Positions 57,346-64,000 of a DNA stretch of 64,000 bases are shown piece after piece. The first letter of the stretch is position 1. The number at the start of each line of letters is the position of its first letter. A model generated the notes under the pieces. It was not told the DNA's origin, made no database searches, and saw only the letters and a list, made by a program, of their open reading frames with translations. Origin of the DNA: Brachyhypopomus gauderio (lineage: Eukaryota; Chordata; Actinopteri; Gymnotiformes; Hypopomidae); contig NC_135223.1 of NCBI RefSeq assembly GCF_052324685.1, positions 12,065,610-12,129,609 of the forward strand. The letters run 5' to 3'. The position numbers and the translations under genes are program-made.

Positions 57346-57641
57346 TGTGACGGGCAGGGTGAGCGAAAATAAATGGAAGCGATCACGCCAAGTCTCAGGG
57401 AAATAGGATGGTTTAATATGTAAAGTGCGCAAACCAAAACCCGTGAACTGATCCGAATTAAGGATATAATAACCAGCAGTCAACTGGTACAAAGACAAGA
57501 CATATATAGACGAACAAACGACACTCAGGTGAGACGGATCGCGGGCTCTGCCCACCTGAGCGACGAACACAACGCCACACCCACAGGACAAGCTGCTGCT
57601 GTAGACGGGGACGACCAGTAGGGGGCCGCCGTACCGTGACA
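57346..57641 (-). repeat. 5' LTR of the young element
   Basis: Identical to 55426-55721. Followed on the right by the target duplication GTGAT. Confidence 0.95.
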
Positions 57642-59239
57642 GTGATAACATTAAATGTGTGTGAAGAGGATTGCAAAAAATTCTAGAAGATAAATAAGAT
57701 TGAGAATTCTGGTAGGTATAAAGCATTAATTCAAAAGGACCACTTTAAACAATAACACAGGCCTATATAATTTCATATGTTAAAAAGAAAACACTACTGT
57801 TAATTCACAGAACGTCTGTGAAAGATTTTTTATACACACAGTATGAGACAGTAATAAACACACCTAATAAATGCAACTTTCTGATAATTCAGACAATGTT
57901 CAGTATCCTTTGATCAACAACCTTACATGGGGGATGGAGTCTACATGTTGGTGCAGTGTCATATTGAAACCAGACACCCTGCAGGAGAGAAAGACCCCCC
58001 CCAAAAAATCCCGTCTGATCCATAGACGGCTTTCACTGTCCTCTCAGCTGCTCTGTTGAGCTTTGGTCCATACACATATGCTACCACAACTGGGATTTGT
58101 CCAGCCTCTGGTCTGTAATGGGGATGTATGTCTGCTCATGAAATGTGCCACTGTACACAGCAGTACTCCACCAGCAGACACAGGCTGCAGAAACACACTT
58201 CAGAGAACATTTCAGTATGCTCCCATGTACAGGCATTAATACCCATTTAGGGAAACATTAGGTTTAGTGTGTGCAGTCAAGTCCCAAAAAAGCTGAGGTA
58301 GATCCTGTTTAAAATCTCTCTCATCCTCTGCTCAAACAGTTAGTCCATCCACATTCCTGAGTGAGTGTTCATCTGTGTTATCTGTACCATTTATTAATGG
58401 AAACTGGGACTTGTGTATCCTTAACTTCTCCCATGTAACTTTTCCCCTTCTTTCCTTCATCTTCTCTCAAATGTTTTTCCCTTGATCCTTTGCTCCTGCC
58501 AGGGTTTCCTTACACACTCCACACAGTCACATGGAGAATGAGAGTCAGAATTTGTGTAATCAAGCTGGTCTTAGCCTTCATTTGAAAGCCCAGTCTTCCC
58601 CAGTATCATATGAAATATCACACATATTATGTATGTATCAGTCCACAACAGTAAAGATATCTTCATAATAACTGGTGTAGAGAGGCTCTAAGTAACAGAA
58701 TGACAACAACTTAAGAAAGAAAAAAAAGATAAACTAAGAGAACTGACAGCTTCAATGTGATACTGGATCAGCAGATGTACTCCTGAAACAAAGACTCCTC
58801 TCTCCTCTGTTCTTTTTCTGGTTAACATTTCTCTGTTTTGGGGTGTGAGCTGTTGTTCCCTCCTCACACTGCAGGGACAGAGGAGACGTTACTGGAGTCG
58901 ACAACCAATCCAGAATAGCTTCACCATATTCAACATGACTAGATAAAACTCAGGACAGTCACAATACAATGGAAATTATATCTCAAAATATTGCATATAA
59001 ATAAGAAAATGCAACAAGCAAAACACATCATTACAGCATTGTAAACCCAAATCAGCAATAACAGCATCATTCCAGTTTTTCCGTAATTACCAATTTAATG
59101 ACTGGCCCCTCCCACTTTTCCCCTCATCCCTCACTTACTGGTGACTGTGCCCCCCCCACCACCTGTTCTGTTTTCCTGTCTCTGTTCAAGCTCTTTCCAG
59201 AAGAATTCTCATAAAAAGTGGCATGTCCAAAATGATTCA

Positions 59240-59640
59240 CACCCTTCTCAGTAATCAGTAGAAAACCCTTTATTGGTTATTACAGTAATCAAATGCTTCT
59301 TATAATTGCTGACCAGCTTTTTGCAAGTCTCCACTGGGATTTTTGCCCCTTCATCTTTAGCGATGAGCTCTGACTCAGACTGGAGGGTCTCTGTGTCTCT
59401 GTGGTGATTCAAGACAGGACTCTGACTGGGCCACTGCAAAATGTTTATATTTTTGTTTTGTTCATGTCCACTGGTGCCCAAGGCCAAGTTTCTCTGCAGA
59501 CTGCCTGATGTTGAGAATCTTGATGTATTGCTCTTTTATCATGGTGCTATTTACTGTGATTAGGATCCCTGGTCCACTTGCTGAGAAACACCGCCAAATC
59601 ATTAGGTTCTCACCACCATGTTTGACAGTTTGGATGGATT
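59240..59640 (-). pseudogene. Tc1-family transposase fragment (copy B)
   Basis: The counterpart of 16560-17107. The minus strand reads NINILQWPSQSPVLN with an internal deletion after it. Confidence 0.85.
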
Positions 59641-59646
59641 CATTAG

Positions 59647-59720
59647 TTCTCAGTCTACAGCCCTCACACTGTGGATTCAGTAGTTCTCACTCTACAGCCC
59701 TCACACTATGGATTCTGTTC
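59647..59720. repeat. 37-bp minisatellite, 2 copies
   Basis: Same unit as 17101-17316, with two copies here against six there. Confidence 0.9.
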
Positions 59721-62239
59721 CTCCATCACCAGTTTGAACTCTTCACAGATATAATAATAAATGTTCAGTCTAATTCTGAGAGGGGCAGAGGAGAGAGCGC
59801 AAAGAGAGAGGATAGTGAAAGGGGAGATGGGAAGAAGAAAAAGAAAGACTGATTTGGTTTTCACCCAAATGAAGTATAGTGAATGGAGTAGTGAGGCGTG
59901 GGGATAAAATAGCCTATCGAGTGGGATTCCACGAGGGGATTTTCAGACCGAGAACCGAGGTAGGGGAGGATATTGCCGGGCCTTACGGATTCCGCCGGGT
60001 AGTTGGGTAAGCTAATTCGGGCTGCCATTACACCCGTGTATTGTCAGCTAATCTGTAGCAATGAGAGTTGAAGCTTAAAGCTTATTGAGTTCGATAGTGT
60101 GATCGCGCTATCCAGCTGCAGGGACAGACCAGTTAGCGACTGGGGTGACCGGAAAAGCCCCAGTTTCCACTGGCTCTGGTAACTCTCTGTTTGCATCGTT
60201 TCAACTGGCCACAATTGGCCACAACGCTCTCCAGCACCGGCTCAGGCCTGCAACGGGGTGTGAGTGTGTGTATGTGTGTGGGCTCTTTTTTATTTCGTGC
60301 TGTTAAGAATTGTATCTCTTGAGTTTACTCTGAAGAATCCCTAAAATACTCAGTAATTTTGTGTTTGTTACTGTATTATTAAATAGTGTCAATTTATTAT
60401 ATTAGGTCTATTATGTTATAAGCAACTGTTCCTGTGTTAATAGATGTCATATACGGTGTTTGAATTAAGTGATTAGTGTAAACATCTCTACCTAGGTATA
60501 AATAACAGTGAACCCGGGGCCCTGGCCGCGTTAATTTTAGTAAACGCCCCATACTGCTCAGTAGTATTCGTCTAGGGTGCTACACACACATTTGGTCCAT
60601 CCCACATGAACTTAATGTAGATCAGTAACTCATCTATCCAGGGAAAATGCACTGTACTTACTATTCAGACGATCCCCGTCAAAACTCCAACGTCTTTCTG
60701 GCTTTTCTGTTAAAAGTTAACAATCATACACAATACTGTGGGAAAATGGGTTTAAGGCCAAAAATAACTAGTGTTCTCCTGTATTACTGGCACAAAGGGT
60801 AAGGATATAGTCTAGAATAATAACATTTCTATTAGGTTTATCAGGTTAGTCTGACAAACTATGAAATATGACAAGAAATATAAATACATGCCCTCAATTT
60901 TTCTGTAAAAAATACTTTTAAATGTTTTAAAATCTCACAGGTTTGACATTTTGCTTGTAGCCATGAATCCAGGATTTGTATATCCTGCGTTTGTCTAGAT
61001 TCCACCAACGCTGGATCATGTACAATACCATATAAGAGACAATATTTTTGAGAAAATATTTATAAAGTTACATATACGTCTTTCTCTCAATAAGTTTACA
61101 TCACAAAACAGTTCAGATCAAAGAATTTGAAATGTGGGAACAGAGGTGTTGGTACATTTGTGTGTGAAAATATATACAGAGAGAAATTATTAACTTACTG
61201 GGTTGAAGGTCACTTGAACCTTTTTTACCTATTTGTTTTCTCCCTGTATAGTTATAAAAAAGTTTTTGACCTCTGTGTGAATCGTAAAATCTGATCTACA
61301 GTAGAATCCCTGAACTCGAAGATAATTTGTTCCGGAAGGAGCATCGAGAAGCGATGCAGTCGAGTTCCGAATCAATTTTTCCCATAAGAAATAACTGAAA
61401 ACGGATTAATCCATTCTCAACCATTGAATTCCAATGCTAAGTCAGTCACACAAATGCCTTTTTCATACTTCTCTATGATCGCCTTTTTCAACTCTGTTGT
61501 TGTTCTTACCGTTTTCCTCTTCTGCTCTTCCCTCATATTTTTTGTCTAAAACACAAAAAAGAACAAAGATACAGCAAAAGCTTGGAGCACAGCCTCAAAA
61601 TGGTTTAAAACCCATTGAACAACAACGCCAACTAACGCCAACTAGCAGCATGTGACCGAAGCACGAACTGTATTTTGTTTACAAAAGTCGCTGTGTATAG
61701 TGTGAAGTCGTTAGGAGAGAGAACTTAGGTGTGACAGACAGCCTCCTGTTTCCAATCTAACCCATTCTATTTAAGCCTGCATGTCCTTTTCCAGAGTACA
61801 TCTATATAGACACCACACACATTACACAGACTAACACCATTCCATATAGACCATCACCTTGTCTAATATAAAGATTAATGCCATGCTCACTATACAGAAT
61901 ACGTTTTTTCCCTCATATTCCAGTAAAATATTGGCCAAAGAGAAATGCACAAATTTTGTTTTCATAAAGTTTGCTGCTTCAGTTTTTATGGTGGCAATTT
62001 GTATTAACTCTTATGAAGAGTGATTAATCACAATTAACTGCAAAGTCATTCTCCATCATGAAAATTATTGCATTCCAGCCATTGCATTACAGCCCTAAAA
62101 TTACCTGCTAACATAATTTCAGTGATTCTCATTATCTCAGGAGAAAAGTTATTGAGGACAAGACAGCTGATATCATTCTGCCATGTTGATTAGAAGAGCA
62201 AATTGGTTAATTTAAAAGTGTAGTGGTGCTTTTACATTT

Positions 62240-62890
62240 TCTTCTGTTAACCATGATTTTGCATTGCATTGCAAATCAACCATTTATCGAATCATCAAGA
62301 ACTTCAAGGAGAGTAGTTCAATTGTAGTTAAGAAGGCTTCAGTTCACCAAAGAAAATCAAGCAAGCGTTAGGACCATCTCCTAAAGAGGATGCAGTTACG
62401 AGATCGGGTTCACCATCAGTGCAGATCTGGCTCAGGAATGGCAGAGGGTAAGTGAGTGAATCTGAACGCACAGTGAGATGAAGGTTTTTGGAGGATGGCT
62501 TGGGGTGGAGAAGGGCAGCAAATAAGCCATTTCTCTCCAAAAACAACATCATGGACAGATTGATATTCTGCAGGAAGTATAGAGATTTGATTGGAGAGGA
62601 TTGGGGCAAAGTTATTTTCTCTGACAAAGCTCCCTTCAGACTGTTTGGGACATCTGAAAAAATGACTGTCCAGAGAAGAAAAAGTGAGTTTCCATAACTC
62701 CTGTGTCATGCCAACAGTGAAGGATCCAGAGATGATTCATGTGTGGGGTTGCTCCTCATCCAGGGGAGTGTGTTCTCTCAAACATTTGTCTAAAAACACC
62801 GTCATAAATAAAGGAATGGTATCAAAACATCTTCCAAGAGCAACTTGGAGTGATAACCATGTGGCTCTGTGAACAAAACATAAAAATTTT
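62240..62890 (+). pseudogene. Tc1-family transposase remnant (copy B)
   Basis: Pieces in several frames: IIKNFKESSSIV (N-terminal DNA-binding region), then NNIMDRLIFCRKYRDL and VIFSDKAPFRLFG (first catalytic Asp, about 62610-62645), then PTVKDPEMIHVWGCSSSRGV. The glutamate block is lost. It is cut at the right by LTR sequence at 62913. Confidence 0.88.
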
Positions 62891-62912
62891 GGGTCTGTTG
62901 ACAGAAACTCTA

Positions 62913-63252
62913 TGTGACGTTTGCGTGCTGGGCGATGGACGAGGCACAGAGTCCAACGTTGTGCACAAACAACACTTTTATTCTTTTCTCACAAATAGCG
63001 CAACAGCACACGAACAACGTAGAAACATATAACGCAGAGAGACTCAAACAAAGACAAGCACGGGACACTGCGTGAACGCACACTAAATAGACAGACCACA
63101 TAATCCCCGCGTGGTGACGAGACAAGCCACAGGTGAAACTGATTAACACACGGACACAACCACACCCACGAAGATGCACAGACGCAGACGACTAGACGCA
63201 GATGACATAAACACACGCCCAAAGGGGTGGGGTCGGGAGCTGTACCGTGACA
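62913..63252 (-). mobile_element. LTR of an element running off the window
   Basis: TGTGACGTTTGCG … GTACCGTGACA, 340 bp. On the minus strand it is preceded by the purine-rich GGTGAGGGGCTC, so this is the 3' LTR of a minus-sense element whose interior continues past 64000. It is related to the LTRs at 9832, 28187 and 44122. Confidence 0.8.
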
Positions 63253-64000
63253 GAGCCCCTCACCAAGGGCACTACCCGTCCCAGGGTGCCAACAGAAATG
63301 AATGCCCCGAATCCACACCGATGGGCGGATCCGGAGCCTTCAGTCCTGTCTGGGAGATGACCGCCCTCGGTGGAGAATCCGCCACGAACAGCCTAAAACA
63401 CCCTCCCTGGGAAGACAGGGGAAAACACATTAGACCCAACAAATGGAACATTCACAAACACACACACAGGGACATTGATAAACAGAGGCACAAAAGGGAA
63501 AAGGGGATTCGGGACACACACGGAGATGGACACGAACACCGGAACAGACATGTACAAAAACGGAGCCAGGCTTCGCGCCTGGAGGATGCCTGTCAGAAGT
63601 GCAAACGCTCCGGTGGCTGCTGGCAGGGGTGAGAACAGCTGCAGGCACTGCGGTGGGCGGTCCTCCTGCCGCCTTCGCCGCAAACCCTCCGCTGGGTGTG
63701 GTGCGGTTGGCGGACGGTCCTGCAGCCGTGTCGGTGGGCGCGTCACTGGCTTCTTTGGAGACCCTCGGAGGGCGCGATGCAGGGTAGGCCTGCTGACGCT
63801 CGCTCTCCTTTCTCCGAGGACCCCACCAAGGCACTTCGCCCTCTCCTGACGGTGTGAGCTGCTTCCTCTATCTCCATCTCCTCCTCACCGCCTTGGCTCC
63901 AACTCATGGGCTCCACCGGGCTCAACCCGAGTGTAGTCCATGGCGCTTTCCTTGGAGCTCTCGGGGGACACGCCTTCTCTCGTATCCTTCCTCCCCCTCA
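63253..64000 (-). mobile_element. Internal region of that LTR element (partial)
   Basis: Shares CACCCTCCCTGGGAAGACAG and AAAAGGGAAAAGGGGATT-type stretches with 44370-44600. Open frames on both strands (for example 63430-63834 minus) lack recognisable domains. It is GC-rich at the right edge. Confidence 0.6.

Larger units (their letters stand above)
55426..57641 (-). mobile_element. Young non-autonomous LTR retrotransposon
   Basis: Two 296-bp LTRs (55426-55721 and 57346-57641) appear identical at every base read. The target duplication is GTGAT (55421-55425 and 57642-57646). The purine tract GGAGGGGGGATC lies next to the left LTR when read on the minus strand, so the sense is minus and 57346-57641 is the 5' LTR. 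The 1624-bp interior has no gag, protease or pol signature, so it must be mobilised in trans. No tRNA primer site was recognised. Confidence 0.95.
57724..62900. other. Duplicated block B (direct copy of 12975-28615)
   Basis: Collinear with block A in the same orientation: 58030-59780 with 15395-17390, 59780-61990 with 23500-25985, 61990-62390 with 27279-27668, 62572-62690 with 28505-28615. It lacks the intact Tc1, the R2-like LINE and the L2-like LINE. No host coding exon was recognised in it. Confidence 0.85.

Overview
The window is vertebrate nuclear DNA, almost certainly from a teleost fish. The evidence is spliced genes with GT-AG introns and vertebrate protein families (LYRM1, a SUN-domain protein, B7/butyrophilin-like V-set exons). 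It also carries a fish-type repeat load: Tc1 elements with IR/DR ends, many hAT elements with 8-bp target duplications, R2-like, RTE-like and L2-like LINEs, and Ty3/gypsy-type LTR elements. I see no bacterial, phage or CRISPR content. I do not name a species.

Layout. 1-1080 is a 46-bp minisatellite. 3306-4115 (+) holds a complete four-exon LYRM1 gene, the only fully intact host gene here. 5000-12553 is a decayed Ty3/gypsy element whose 3' LTR is split by two hAT elements. One of those (6326-10954) carries a transposase pseudogene interrupted by two younger transposons, one of which holds a solo LTR. 13767-15382 is an apparently intact Tc1 transposon. About 12975-28615 is a duplicated block (copy A) that recurs directly as copy B at about 57724-62900. 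Copy A is inflated by the Tc1, an R2-like LINE that itself holds three insertions, an L2-like LINE and LTR pieces.

29650-34308 (-) has four V-set immunoglobulin exons in two similar pairs, some with lost canonical cysteines or a frame break. They fit a tandemly expanding, partly decaying immune-receptor locus. 34685-42809 is nested LINE and hAT debris. 43757-47217 (-) is the C-terminal part of a SUN-domain gene with a premature stop, a frame-shifting deletion and a damaged splice acceptor. An LTR element sits in its last intron. 48412-54872 is further nested hAT, RTE, R2-like, piggyBac and gypsy remains plus a roughly 360-bp tandem repeat. 55426-57641 is a very young non-autonomous LTR retrotransposon: its two LTRs are identical and it has a 5-bp target duplication. 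Its leader holds two tandem modules that can fold as three-way junctions. The window ends inside another LTR element of a related family (from 62913).

I made all calls by reading the sequence and recalling family features. No database search was run. Edges of old repeats are approximate unless a target duplication is given.
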